From Heterohyrax brucei (lineage: Eukaryota; Chordata; Mammalia; Hyracoidea; Procaviidae), in the NCBI GenBank assembly GCA_028571685.1, contig CM053140.1, positions 219,065,323-219,129,322 of the forward strand: DNA of 64,000 bases, given 5' to 3'. The position numbers and the translations under genes are program-made. Positions 1 through 11,612 of the stretch are shown here, piece by piece (within the stretch, counting starts at the first letter, position 1; each line of letters opens with the position of its first letter). The notes below the pieces were generated by a model that did not search any database, was not told the origin of the DNA, and saw nothing but the letters and a program-made list of their open reading frames with translations.

Positions 1-1480
1 TTGAGATTTATTCTCAAGGTAGTTGAGAGGATTACTTGACACAGGTGGGAAAGCAAATTATAGCTCCTGGGGTACAATATTCAAAGGCTTATCTCAGCCC
101 TGAATTTTTCTAGCTCCATATATTCTGCCGTACTGGTGCTGAAGTGCCTTATGGTAATTCTGAGTGGATATATCCAGCAGGAAATAATAAATAAGCCGAG
201 GCTCAGGGCTGAGACCAGGACTTGAGATAACCATGATCTAAATTGTAATTTGCAGTTAGAATTTACTGAATTCTTACTATGTGCTAAGTGATTTAAAAAT
301 ATTGCCTTATTTACTTTTCATAAAAACCTTGATGCACATAATGTTGCTATCCCTGCTTTACACATAAGGAATCTGAGACTCAAGAGAGACTTTGTAACTT
401 GAATGTTCTAGACATCTATCATACGTAGGCAGGAGACAGAAAAGTTAGAGAAAGACAAGACTGAGTTGTCTGAACTTGTTTTACACAGTAGGAGATGCAA
501 ACAGAAGCTGGTGTGGAGACAAGCTTCCTAAAGACTTCAGGGCAGAAATGGCCAGACTATATGAAGGCACCGATATTTTTGGTGACCAAGGAAGTTCGAG
601 AAATCAGGTTTGACTGCAACTAAAGGTATGGAGATAGAGAAAGGAGTGCAGGAATGAGTTCACTGGGAGTAGGCAGCTGGATGGCTGAAAAGAGCTGAGG
701 AAGCCGGAGTGATCTTTTAATTTTTGTTGGAGGTGGGCGCTCTTACCTGTGCTTCACTTCTCCTCTTGGAGGAGGGGACTCAGTGCAGGGAGCGTATGGC
801 ATCTATTGTTGCAACTATAAGAGAGGCAGGGAGAGGAAGAAGCCTTTCTCCAGGCAAGTTTGAGACAATGTCCCTGAGGGCTGCCCTGCCCTACCCCAGA
901 GCTACTGAGAGGAGTGAAAGGAGTTGGGATGTCAGCTTCCAATTTAGGCCTCTGTGAAGGCACAGGGATGCAACTAAGGCTCTAGACGTCTTTCCGGTCA
1001 CTCTGGTTAGAGGACTGTTGAGTTTGGCCCGGGAGACTCAGGAGTGGGGCTGGTGAGGCAGAATGAGGCTCCTAGGAGCTATTTAGAATTCTCTCCAGAG
1101 AGGGCATGGGTCACCTGCTAGACCTGCCAGAGACACAGGAACATACAAAGACAAATTGATGTATTTGACAAAAGAGAACAAACACCAGTTTCTGAGGGTC
1201 TGGGTGTGTCTAGGGGTTTTAACTCAGTCTATTTTTGAAAAGATTGGGCTTTCAAATTAGGGTGTGGGTGGCAGAGATGAGACTAAACATTAAACACACA
1301 TTTTTCCATTTTGGAGCATTAACCTTGAAAGGAGCAATTAGGTAATGATTTTAATGCATTGCTAGGCTGCTGTTAAGTGAAGGATGTGGGTAGCTGTGTT
1401 GATGGAGGAGGAATCCTGGGTTTTTCTACCTCCGCTTCTCCCCCAGCCCCCTTCCTCTCACTGCCAAGGTGTAAGCTCTC
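1..1480. other. Intronic DNA without recognised genes
   Basis: Apart from a MIR relic at about 235-412 I see no recognisable element. The short ORFs here (for example 724-957 and 754-963, overlapping on opposite strands) show no family resemblance. Confidence 0.5.
235..412 (-). repeat. MIR SINE relic
   Basis: The typical antisense MIR order is visible: 'cttactatgtgctaagtg', then 'cataaaaacctt', then a 'ggaatctgagactcaagaga' block. It is highly diverged, as expected of an old mammalian SINE. Confidence 0.6.
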
Positions 1481-2075
1481 GTAACCTTCTAGCCCATCTC
1501 CATTGTTTCTCAGCCCTGGCCTATTTCTCTTGTTCCACACTCCTGCTGGACTGCTCATCCCCAAGCACAGCTTTTCCAGGTGCTAACACCAAACCCTCTG
1601 GCAATTCACCCACTGTCCTCAGAGTCTGGATCTTCTGACGTCTGGAGCCCCTAACTGTCTAGTCCCTTCTACCTTTCCCACCCTGTCAGTACTCTTGGTA
1701 ACCCACTCTATGCCCTAGTCACATTAAGTGACTCATCGTTCTCTGATTTTATCTTACCCTTATCTGAAGCTTCTGTAGTTGGTTCTTTCTGCATGAAATG
1801 CCTCTTCTCCCACTTTTTGCATGATCAATGCTTTCATGTGGTATATGAATCTATTCCCAAGAGACCTTTCCAACAACCCAGTCTGCATAGCTCAGAGGAC
1901 ATATGACTGCTTCTGCTTCTGAATGCATATACACAGCGTTTCCCTGTATCTTTCTTAAAGAATCTATCACACTCTATCTTGCTTGATGGCTATTTAAATA
2001 CATACCTTTCTCCTCTGATAAATGGGCTCCTAGCTCATGAAGGCATAATCTGTGTCTAATTATTCTCTTCTTGTT
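1480..2075 (+). repeat. L2 LINE 3' region
   Basis: It has the loose L2 3'-end pattern: 'gaaatgcctcttctcccac', a block resembling 'atctatcacactctatc', and 'gggctcctagctcatgaagg' followed by 'ataatctgtgtct'. It is old and diverged, with no coding capacity. Confidence 0.6.
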
Positions 2076-2329
2076 GTAAATAAAAGCTACTGTTCATGGA
2101 ATTAATTGCTTGTATTTTAAATGTTTGGGAATTTTCTGCTAATATTTTTATTGTTGAACTCAAGTTTAATTCTCTCATATTCAGAGACATATTATCCATG
2201 ATCTCCATCTCTTTAAATGAATTGAGAATTTGCTTTGCTTAGCAGAAGGTCAGCTTTAGTAAATTTGCCATGTGTACTGAAAAAAAGTGTATTTTTTGTT
2301 GGGTATGGGTGTTCTATACGTGCCACTGG

Positions 2330-2520
2330 TTGCTGTTAGCTGCTTTTTAGTCAGCTCCTGACTCATAGAAACCCCATGCACAATGGAATGACTGCTGCCC
2401 TGTTGCGTCCATCCTCGTGATTGGTTACACATTGGACTGTTCTGATTCACAGGGTTTTCACTGGCTGATTTTCGGAAATAGATCACAAGGTCTTTCTTTC
2501 TAGTCAGTCTGTTTTCATCT
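2330..2520 (-). mobile_element. tRNA-Gly SINE, tail part only
   Basis: This matches the tail and middle of the full-length tRNA-Gly SINE at 13486-13817. Shared motifs include 'tgctgttagctgc', 'cccatgcacaatggaatga' and 'gggttttcactg.ctgattt'. The tRNA-related head is missing, which is normal 5' truncation. It sits inside the old L1. Confidence 0.75.
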
Positions 2521-2706
2521 GGAAATGTGTATCAATTAAGTTGTGTTACACAGATCTTCTATACCCTTATTGACTTTTTATCCATAAAAAACATTGTCTG
2601 TTAGTTGCTGTTAGGCAAGCAATTAATTGTCTATTAGTTACCGGAAGAAATATGTTAAATCCATCAGTCGTGATTGTACGTTTGCTTATTTTTCCCTGAA
2701 GATTTG

Positions 2707-3775
2707 TCAAAACCCATGCAGAGGCATTTAACTGTGTGGATCATAGCAAATTATGGCTAACATTGTGGAGAATGGGAGTTCCAGAACACTTAATTGTGCT
2801 CTTAATGAATCTGCACACGGATCAAGAGGCAGTTGAACAAACAGAACAAGGGGCCACTGTGTCGTTTAAAGTCAGGAAAGGGGTGCCTCAGGGTTATATC
2901 TTTTCACTGTACTCTTTCAATCCATATGTCAAGGAAATAATCCAAGAAGCTGGACCATATGAAGAAGAACGAGGCATCAGGACTGGATGAAGACTCTTTA
3001 AAAACCTGCATTATGCGGATGACACCACCTTGCTGGAAGTAAGGAGGATTTGAAACATTTACTGACAAAGATCAAAGACCACAGCCCTCAGTATGGATTG
3101 CACCCGAACATCAAGGAAGCAACAATCCTCACAACTGGACCAGTAGCAACATTGTCATAAATGGGGAACAGGCTGATGTTGTCAAGGATCTCACTTTACT
3201 TGGGTCCACAAAAATGCCCATGGAAGCAGCAGTCAGGAAATCAAAAGATACATTGCACTGAGAAAATCTGCTGCCAAGGATCTCTTTTAAAGTGTTGAAA
3301 AGTAAAGATGTCACAATGAAGACTAAAGTGTACCCAGCCCAAGCCATGGTATTTTCAGTCACATTGTATGAGTGCAAAAACTGGTCAGTGAATAAGGAAG
3401 ACAGGAGAAGAATTGATGCCTTTGAATTGTAGTGTTGGAGAAGAATAGCAGGTTGTCAAAAGAAGAAACAGATCTGTTCTGGAATAAGGACAATCCGAGT
3501 ACACCTGGGAAGCAAAGATGGCAAGACGTCATCTTATGTACTTTGGACACGTTGTCAGGAGGCATCAGTCCCTTGAGAAGAACATCGTACTTGGTAAACT
3601 GAAGGGTCATGAAAAAAAGGAAGACCCTTCACAAGATGCATTTACACAGTGGCTGCCACAATAGGTTTAAGCATAAAAGCGATTGTGGACATGGTGCAGG
3701 ATCAGACAGTGTTTCGTTCTATTGTAAATGGGGTCGTTCTGAGTCAGAACCGATTTGACAGCAGCTAACAACAAT
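2707..3775 (+). mobile_element. RTE (Bov-B-like) LINE, 3' part with reverse transcriptase, broken
   Basis: This is a 5'-truncated RTE LINE carrying the second half of the reverse transcriptase and the C-terminal region. The open stretch 2736-2990 starts MDHSKLWLTL and contains the RT motif VRKGVPQG. The catalytic YADD box is intact at 3012-3023 but is followed by a frameshift. It ends in the RTE 3' tail ('gagtcagaaccgatttgac') and an AAC-rich end at about 3770. It is dead and lies inside an old L1. Confidence 0.85.
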
Positions 3776-4472
3776 ACCAACATAGTTTTGTGAAGTTTGG
3801 TTTTATGTATTAGATTCAAACAAAGTTATAATTATTTTGTTTTCCTGGTAGATTTGCTTTTCTGTGATTGAATAGTATTTCTCATGTCTAATAACACTTC
3901 GTGCCTTAAAATCTCCTTTGTTTGACATTACTACGGCTATATCGAATTTCTGTTGATTAATGTGTTCATTCTCTATTTTCCCCATTCTTTTACTTTCAGT
4001 CTTTCTGTGTTCCTGTATTTAAGGCATGTTTCCACAAGCTATATATGGGTGAGTTTTGTTTTTCACCTGGTTTAACAACCTTTGTATTTTAATTGCTCTA
4101 TTGACATTTGATGTAATTATCGACATATTCGGATTTATGTCTATTATCTTACTATTTATTTTCCATTTGTCCTACTTTATCTTCGCCTCTCCTTTATGGC
4201 CTTTCTTATTATCATGTTTCTTCTTCTTTAGCTTGTTAGGCATAAATTTCCTTTCTTGTTCTTTAATGATGACTTTGGAGATTATATGTACGTCTTCTGA
4301 TCATAGAGAGCCTGATATTTTCCAGGACCATGTATAGTTCTTTACAAAATTAATTCCTACTGTTGACCACCCCATAGCATAGTTTTTAAATATTCCTTTG
4401 CTACAGAATAAACTGATGAACTAGTAGGGCCAACTAAACTGAGCTAGCTCATCATTCAAAGAGGATTATAAT

Positions 4473-5475
4473 GTGGTATATACTCAGAAACAGAATATAG
4501 GGTATAGAGCATGGTTTACAGTCAGAAAAAGTATGTATCAATGTTGTATCCTTTTACTGTACTTATTCAATCTGTATGCTGAAAAAACAATTCAAGAAGC
4601 TGGATTATATAAAAAAGAATGGGGCATCCAGATTGGAGGAAGACCCAATAGTGACCTGAGATATGCAAATGACACAACCTGGCTTGCTGAAAATGAAGAG
4701 GACTTGAAACATTAAATTAATGAAAATCAAAGACCACAGCCTTCAGTATGGATTATACCTGAACATAAAACAAAACAAACAAATAAACAAACCCCCCAAA
4801 AACAAACAAAACAAAACAAAACACCAACAACAGTCTCCACAACTGGGCCAGTAAGCAACATCATGATAAACAGAGAAAAGATAGAGGTTGTCAAGGATTT
4901 CATTTGACTTGGATTCGCAATAAACATCCATGACAGCAACAGTCAAGAAATCAAAAGACACTGCATTGGGCAAATCTGCAGAAGACCATTTAGATGGTAG
5001 AAAGCCGAGACAGCACCTTGAAGAGTAAGGTATGCTAACCCTAGCCATGCTGTTTTCAACCACTTCATAGGCATATGAAAGCTAGACAATGAATAAAATG
5101 ACTGAAGAAAAACTGATAGCTTTGAACTGTGATTTTGGAGATGAGTATCCAGTATACCGTATTCTACCAAAAACCAGGAACAAATTTACCTTGGAATAAA
5201 TACAATCAGAACACTCGGTAGAGGCAAGGATGGTGAGGCTACGTCTCACATGCTTTGGATATGTTACCAAGGGAGATCAGTTCTGGGAGATGGTCAGCAA
5301 AAAAGAGGGGGACCCTTAGCAGATGACTTGACGCAGTGACTGCACAATGAGTTCAGGTGTAAGGATGATTGTGAGGATGGTGCAAGACTGGGCAGTGTTT
5401 CGTCTTGTACATATGGTCACTGTGAGTTGGAACTGACTTGGTGGTACCCAACAATAACAATAGTAACAACAACAA
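4473..5475 (+). mobile_element. RTE LINE, 3' part, second degraded copy
   Basis: It corresponds to the same part of the RTE LINE as the copy 1.7 kb upstream, in the same orientation. An open stretch at 4473-4715 covers the RT palm region. The catalytic box reads YAND (4662-4673), so a catalytic aspartate is lost. An A/C-rich simple repeat interrupts it at 4764-4830. The 3' tail ends in AAC repeats near 5475. Confidence 0.82.
4764..4830 (+). repeat. (AAAC)n-like simple repeat inside RTE copy 2
   Basis: About 65 bp of AAAC/AAAAC units with one run of six C. The other RTE copies have no such sequence here, so it is an insertion or expansion within this copy. Confidence 0.85.
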
Positions 5476-5644
5476 AGCTCGTTAGTGGCAGATCTGGGAC
5501 AGGATGTCAGCTTGGGTTCTTCCTACTCGAGAGTCCATTCACCCTTGTGGCTATCCTTAGAGAGCACTGGGACTGCGTACCTTCAGTGTTCTCTGTGACA
5601 GGAATGGCTTTAAACAACTCTTATCCTGGTGCTGTGTTATTGGA

Positions 5645-5850
5645 CAGCTAGGTTCAAAACCTGCTTCCATTATTTATTGTGTAGACGTTCTAGTGCAAGT
5701 TCCTTAACTCCTCTAAGTCTGTTTGACATCTGTAAAACGGAGTGTTAACAATAATCACTTTATAGATTTTTAGGGTGAATTAAGTGGGAGAAAGCTTGTG
5801 AAATGCTCATCACAGTGTCTGGTGTGTTGTATACATGCATTAAGTGTTAG
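5645..5850 (+). repeat. MIR SINE relic
   Basis: Sense MIR pattern: 'ggttcaaaacctgcttcc', 'tgcaagttccttaactcctc', 'gacatctgtaaaacggag' and the ending 'catcacagtgtctggtgtg'. Confidence 0.7.
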
Positions 5851-5879
5851 TGCCACTCATAATGGTGTGATAACATGAT

Positions 5880-6365
5880 TACCTGTATCCTACAAGCCCA
5901 CCACAAACCAGCTCTGCTCACCAATTCTTCTCACTCTGGTTTGCTTCATTTTGTTGCCTCTCATGCAGGGCTTCCGGGTATCATGTGTAGTGTGCACTGC
6001 ACAACTCCATGATGCAATTACCCATGGGAGCACAATATTTGGTTTCCATTGCTTTAAGTACTTGTTGTAAAACCTCTGCTCCCAACCCTAGAAAAGGGCC
6101 TGTATCTCTCTCCTAAGTCAGGCCTAGTTCATCTGAACATCATTAAATGTATAGTGCTTTGTTTTTCTTACTGTTCTTCAGCTAAATTATTCATTTGTCT
6201 GGGAATTGAGTTTACCATCTTTCACTTGTCTGTCTGCAACTACTAGGTTATAAACATCATGAAGAGATGGATTTTTTGTTTAGTTCACTGTCGTATTTCT
6301 AGCACCTAGAATGGTACCTGACACATACTACAGCTCAGTGCATACATGTTGAATGAATTAAATGT
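5880..6365 (+). repeat. L2 LINE 3' end
   Basis: The L2 terminal block is recognisable: 'tttctagcacctagaatggt', 'acctgacacatactacagct', then 'catgttgaatgaatt'. The upstream part is highly diverged. Confidence 0.65.
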
Positions 6366-6664
6366 TATTTATCGTTAGTAATTCTTGGGGTACTGACACC
6401 GACCTAACACTTGACCACAAGAAAGGGATCACATAATACCAATCCCTGCCTGCCTCATAAGAATATGATGGAGGCTTCAGGGAATGAAGGTGTATGAAGC
6501 CCCCAAAGTAATAGGAGCAAATGATCTAAAGGAGCAGGTGGAGGGACTAGACTTGGACTGGGTATGATACCTCCTTTGAGGCTGCAGATAAGGAAACAAA
6601 GGTAAATACAGACAGGGATGAAAATGCTGTAGGTGAGACATCAAAAGGTAAACATTACTATTAT

Positions 6665-6775
6665 TTTCCAACAGACAGAGCACTGCTTGAGAGCCAAGAC
6701 CCTTTTTATTTGTGTTCCTGGTGTAGTGCATATATTAGATGCTCAAAAAATGTCTGTTGAATGCATCCATGAATG
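6665..6775 (+). repeat. L2 LINE 3' terminal fragment
   Basis: Short L2-type ending: 'gagagccaagaccctttt', 'cctggtgtagtgcatata' and 'tgtctgttgaatgcatcc'. Confidence 0.55.
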
Positions 6776-6892
6776 ATTTTGGTTTCACCTCACACACCAT
6801 TCTTAAACTCTTGCGTCTTTGGCTTTGTTGTTTAGGACAGATTCCAAATTAGAATTTGAAAGAATTGCTGCTAGGATTCTATTGTGCTATCA

Positions 6893-7050
6893 GTAGCCCT
6901 GGTTGGCAATAGTGGTTAAGAGCCTGGCTGGCAACCAAAATGTTGACAGTTCAAATCCAAGAGCCTGTCCTTGGAAACCCTGTGGGACAGGTCTACTCTG
7001 TTCCATTGGGTCACTACGTGTCAGGATTGACTTGATGACAGTGGGATGGG
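6893..7050 (+). mobile_element. AfroSINE
   Basis: Head 'agccctggttggcaatagtg', an A-box-like 'tggttaagagcctggc', a B-box-like 'cagttcaaatcc', the body 'cttggaaaccctgtgggac' and the RTE-like tail 'tcaggattgacttgatgac'. It is full length but diverged. Confidence 0.85.
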
Positions 7051-7254
7051 TGACTAGAGGAGCTGATTTCCTAGAAGGGAATCTGCAGTGGTGACGGAGC
7101 CCAATGTCACCCAATGCAGACCAGTGTAGCCAGCTAGTCTTCAAAGTCCCTTTCAGATCTTCAAACACTTCTAGTCCGAGTACTGGCTTCTATCTTTGCC
7201 TGCCTAGAGCTCCTTTTCCTCTTCACCCAGCTGTGTTCCTATAATGGCATAAAC

Positions 7255-7472
7255 CAGGATTCAGCAAACTATAGCGTGAGGGCCAAATCTAACTTATTAC
7301 TTGTTTTTGTAAATGAAGCCTTAGTGGAACACAGTCATGCTCATTTGTATATTTTCTATGGCTGTTTTCATGATACAAATGGCAAAGTTGAGTGCTTGTG
7401 ACACACACCGTATGACCGTAATGCCTAAAATATTGACCTTTTACAGGAAAAGTCTGTTGACCCTTGGTAAAC
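7255..7472. repeat. hAT-type MITE relic (MER20/MER58-like)
   Basis: It matches a common non-autonomous hAT element of mammals, starting near 'attcagcaaactatagcg' and ending near 'aaaagtctgttgacccttg'. The ends are imperfect inverted repeats. I am unsure of the exact family name. Confidence 0.6.
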
Positions 7473-8160
7473 CATTTTGAAACCTTACAGATTTGGATGA
7501 TTAGGATTGGAACAATAGAGTTCTTATCTAGTACTCATAGTTCTCCTCTCCTTTCCCCCTGACAGAGTCTATATTTTCTTAAAACTTAAAAGTAATGCGT
7601 AGACTCAAGGAACATTGTAGAAGAAACCTTTAAGTTCAGCAAGTTCAATCTGATTTTAAGGTGCTTTAAAGATGTTTTAAGCTACAGGTCTAGTCTTTTG
7701 CCTAAGTGGTTGCTTGTGGGTATGATTTAGAGGTAGAAACCTACTTTTCCTCACAGTGCCTTCTCATTTGCTCCTCAGCAGGTATAATTCTGTCAGCACG
7801 AGGTAAAGGCTTTCATTTCACCAATAAAATAAGACTGTAAGTATAAAGACTTCCAGAAGAGAAGGATATGACTTACATCCTACCAGGTGCTAAACTGGAG
7901 GCATCACTTCTTGAGTAAGATTTTGGCTGTGGAGGGGAATCCCGGTACAAGAAAGTTGTAGACAGAAGCTAAAGGCAAATTCTAGCTTCTTTTCAGTTTG
8001 AACTTGCTAGGGCAGGTCCTGCTTAATAACTACCCATCTGCTCAGAGAATCCAGAGAGTGGATGGTTGCTGTCATGGAAAACAAGCAATTTAGAAAAGCT
8101 CAGTAGCTTTTCTCAGTTTAGCAAAGTTCATTCTTCAGTTACCAGGGTAGACTTGGGAGA
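7473..8160. other. Intronic DNA, nothing recognised
   Basis: No coding frame, RNA gene or repeat family that I can name. Confidence 0.4.
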
Positions 8161-8161
8161 C

Positions 8162-8584
8162 GTTATGGATTGAATTGTGTTCCCTGAAAAATGTGTGCTG
8201 TAAATCGTAACCCCTATACCTGTGAATGTTTGGAAATAGGAATTTCTTAGTTCTGTTAATGAGGCCATAATCAGGATAGAATGTGTCTTAAGCCAAGCAC
8301 TTTTAAGATATAAAAAGAGCAGATTAGATACAGAGATGAGGAAAGAGAGATGAGGACACAGATAGATGCCCCAGGCACATGAAGGTCAGCAAGGAACCAA
8401 GGAACAGAAGCTGAAATGAGACAAGGACCTTTCCCTAGAGTTGATAGAGGAAGAAAGCCTTCCCCTAGACCCAGAGCCCTGAATTCATACTTCCAGCCTT
8501 CTAAACTATGAGGAAATAAATTTCTGTTCGTTCAAGTCGCCAATTTGTGATATTTCTGTTACAGCAACACTAGAGAACTAAGCC
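8162..8584 (+). mobile_element. Solo LTR, MaLR (MLT1-like) type
   Basis: It has a MaLR LTR outline: 'gttatggattgaattgtgtt' at the 5' end, 'aatgaggccataatcagg', 'aagatataaaaagagcag', the polyadenylation region 'gaggaaataaatttctgttc' and the ending 'cactagagaactaag'. No internal region follows, so this is a solo LTR. Confidence 0.75.
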
Positions 8585-8689
8585 AGGGGAGAGTCCTGCT
8601 TAACTCCATTACTTCCCTTTTCAAACCATGAGTATGAACTTCAGAATACATCCTGCTTCTTACCTCCTGCCACCTCTGGAACCATTAAC

Positions 8690-9345
8690 CTGGTCTAAGA
8701 CAGCATCCTCCCTCACCTGAACTGCCATCCCCCCAACAGCCCTTTGTTTTCTGCACAATCTCTTCTTTATATAGTAGCCAGACTGACATGTAAGGCATAA
8801 ATCATGTCACTTCCCCACTTGAAACTCTCCCACAACTGCTCATCATGCAGAATAAAGTCAAAAGCCTCTTCATGATCTATAGGGCCTGTTGTGTTCGGGC
8901 CTCTGGCTAAGTTTCTGTCTTATTTCTTGTCTTTCTCTCCTTTCTTCATTCTGCTCCAGCCATTCTCACTTTCAATTTATCAATCTCGTTCTACCTCAAA
9001 GCCTTTACCTCTGTTCTTCTCTTTGTCTGGAAAGACCGCTGCCTGTCTTTCCACAGCTTCTCCCCTCGCTTTATCTAGTTCCTTGCTCGGATGTCACCTC
9101 TTAGTGTCACACTACCTAAAGTCTCTGTTGCCACCCTCAGTTCAGACGTGCTCTTCCCCCTCTGCTGCCTTGTTTTCCTTTCTAGTATTATTCTTACGTG
9201 ACATTATGGCACATATGCTTTATTTGTTGTCTCCCTCCCCTGACCCCACTAGAATGCACACCTCGTGGAAGCACATCTGATTCTTTCACAGCTGTATTCC
9301 CTGCCCCTGGCATAGGTCCTGGCACCTAGTAGGGGCGGCTTAGTA
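8690..9345 (+). repeat. L2 LINE 3' region
   Basis: A relatively long L2 stretch: 'tgaaactctcccacaactgc', 'cagaataaagtcaaaagcct', 'catgatctatagggcctg', 'cccctggcataggtcctgg' and 'cacctagtagg'. The overlapping ORFs at 8889-9280 are chance frames in this repeat. Confidence 0.75.
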
Positions 9346-9889
9346 ACCCCCAGTGGAACAGCTGCACTTGAGTGCTGGGCTGGCGTCCTGATTCCCTGCA
9401 ACGTCAGATAGGGATACCAGCACCTACACACCTCAGCTAAATGTGACCAAGGAACCTTGGCTGTTGGTGGCAAATATATTGAAAATTACCAGGAATTATC
9501 TACCACGGCTTTAATTCTAGCCTTAAGTATATTTTATTTGAATGAATCAGATGTATCTGTTATTTCTTTACCTGAGTTAAGGGGAAGTTTAACTCTACCA
9601 TTGTTCTGATTTTAAAAAAGGATGTGAAGGAGTATCTGCTATGTGGTAGGCATTGGGCTAGGGACTTTTTAGATAATGTTGTTTTAAAAGCTTAAAGAAC
9701 ATCCTGGGTATTGCCAGAGCCCTCAAGAAGGAGTCTTTGTGGATGAGTACTCAAGCAGAAAGACGGTGTCACAGCAGTGCTCAACCATTTGTTTCAGTAA
9801 ACCGACACTTGTCACCCCAATCTATGTGCTCCGTGTGATGATCAGATCGCCACCTGGGTTCTTCACTTTCTTTAAGAATTATAGCAAAA
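9346..9889. other. Intronic DNA, one short MIR-like piece
   Basis: About 9625-9700 ('atctgctatgtggtaggcat' and following) looks like the start of an antisense MIR. The rest is unassigned. Confidence 0.4.
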
Positions 9890-10130
9890 ACGATAGCTAA
9901 CTTTTACTACGTGCAGAAGTAAAACTGTTTTGTGGGTTATTTAGCCATCACAACTCAAAGAAATAGGTACAACTTCATTTCCATTATACCAATGAGGAAC
10001 CTGTTACATGGAGGCTGTGGAGGTTAAGTTACATGGAGGTTGTGCTGCCCAAGGTCATGCAGTTGGCAAGTGACAGAGGCAGGAGTAAACACCCAGCAGC
10101 CTGGCTCCAGAATCCATCTTAGCTTTGCCT
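9890..10130 (-). repeat. MIR SINE relic
   Basis: Antisense MIR order: 'ccattataccaatgaggaac', 'gcccaaggtcatgcagttgg', 'caagtgacagaggcagg' and 'ctggctccagaatcca'. A short 'ttacatggagg.tgtg' segment is duplicated inside (about 10003-10042). Confidence 0.7.
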
Positions 10131-10199
10131 TCTCAACTGGAATGTGAGCGTCTCAAGAACAAAAGCATATTTTGTAATCACCTAATTGGGCTGGTGTTA

Positions 10200-10460
10200 A
10201 GGAGGCGTTATAGAAACTATGCAGTTTTGCTGGACCGTGATTCCCGGTACTGTGTGATTTTCCTGTATGTTGTAAATCTTCTCTCTTTGATGTGAATGAG
10301 AGAATGGGTATCCGTTGTGTTGGTGAGGCAGAATTCAACCTGTAAGGTTGTACTGTGCCTTGAGGCAATCTCTTGGGATGTAAAGGAAAAGGAAAAAAGC
10401 AGAGAGTCAGGGATCTGGTACCACTGGGAAAGAAGCAGTGCTGGGCATCCACTCCTGTCT
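10200..10460 (+). mobile_element. MaLR-type LTR fragment
   Basis: It shares blocks with the better preserved LTRs at 40030-40563 and 34636-35130: 'gtgattttcctgtatgtt', 'ttggtgaggcagaattcaac', 'ctcttgggatgtaaag' and 'accactgggaaagaagcag'. The 3' part is missing. Confidence 0.6.
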
Positions 10461-10479
10461 CTTGAGGAACTTCACATCA

Positions 10480-11230
10480 GTTATTGCTCTTCTTCCTTGT
10501 GTCACTGCCCTTCCTCTCTGCATTGGCTCTCTCCCATTGGCAGAGTAACACTTGCTTGGGCATCTTTTTTCGTAAAACTATTCTACTTCTTTACATGCTG
10601 CCCCTCCTCCTCAGTCCACAACCAAGACTCCCAGAAGAGTAGCTTGCATTGTTTTCTCTACTCGCTCTGCAGCTGACTCTTCCATCTGCAACCTACCACT
10701 GAACTCACTCATCTACACCAGCAGGGTCCGTGGTAGCTAAACCTGCTGGACACTTTTCAATCCTTATATGACCTGTTTCCACTTTTTGGAGACTTTCCTC
10801 TCCTCTCTGGCTGCTCCTGCTCGGAGTACTTCACGAGTTGCCCTGCCTTACTTGACCCTGCAATATGTTGACATTCCCCAAAGCTTTAGTCCTTGACTTT
10901 ATTCCCTTCTTTCATTGGCTGATCTCATCTATTGTTTGGTTTCAGCCATCACCGGTGAGCTGACAATTTTCAAATATATGCTTTATCCCTTGTTCAATCC
11001 TTGAGTTTCAGAGCAGAACACTCAAATGTCTACTGCCACTTAGCTTGCTCTGTGTGATGTCTCATTCAACAAGCTCACAATGGGGACTTGTCTTCTCCCC
11101 AGCCTCCTCGCTATCCTTCTTCTGAGAGCATCTATCTCAGTAACAGCCTCACAGTTGTACAAGCCAAAGCACTTGGAATTGTCCTTAATTTCCCCCTTGC
11201 CTTTATTTTTCACATCTTATTAATATATTC
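10480..11230 (-). repeat. Ancient mammalian interspersed repeat, family not named
   Basis: This pyrimidine-rich stretch resembles, in reverse orientation, the purine-rich repeat at 58060-59180. Both match a pattern I recall in many mammals ('ttggctgatctcatctattg', 'tgtctactgccacttagc'). I cannot name the family with confidence. Confidence 0.4.
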
Positions 11231-11612
11231 AGCAAGTCTTCCTTGAATGTTTTCTCTCTGTGAAGAGTCAGACAGGCTGTTTTGCTCTCATCGAGTTTCA
11301 AGTCTATCAGGGAAGACAAATGTTAAATTAATAAATTAATTACTTAGAGTTGTGCCAAAAGCTAGGAAGGGAAGTACGGGGGACCATAAGATATCTACTG
11401 CAGTCCCAAGTTCTGTTGCATCTACCTTCTACTTGTTGTCTTCTGACATGCCCACACCTCTCCATCCTTACTACTGCTATAGATTTCTATCTTCTCTCCC
11501 CTGGATGTTTCTAGAGCCACCAGGACTGCCTTCAGGTTTGCTGAACTCTCAGGCCTTCTCCAACATGCAGCCATGTTATCTAAGTGCTCTGACAAAACAC
11601 ATTTTAGAAGGA
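11231..11612. other. Intronic DNA, nothing certain
   Basis: Faint old-repeat features occur near 11235-11345. The 89-codon frame at 11352-11621 runs into a SINE and is not convincing. Confidence 0.35.

Larger units (their letters stand above)
2110..4370 (-). repeat. Old L1 fragment (ORF2 5' part), interrupted
   Basis: Pieces at about 2110-2330, 2521-2706 and 3776-4370 read, in antisense, as successive parts of the L1 endonuclease/ORF2 start region. Examples are 'tgccatgtgtactgaaaaaa' near 2270 and 'gacatttgatgtaattatcg' near 4105. The gaps are filled by a SINE tail and an RTE fragment. The L1 is therefore older than both insertions. Confidence 0.7.

Noticed and set aside
8889..9280. Overlapping 71- and 129-codon ORFs
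   Set aside because: They lie within an L2 relic and consist of pyrimidine-rich low-complexity codons (S, L, P, F).
10296..10676. 126-codon ORF
   Set aside because: It spans the boundary between an LTR fragment and another old repeat, so it cannot be an ancestral gene.
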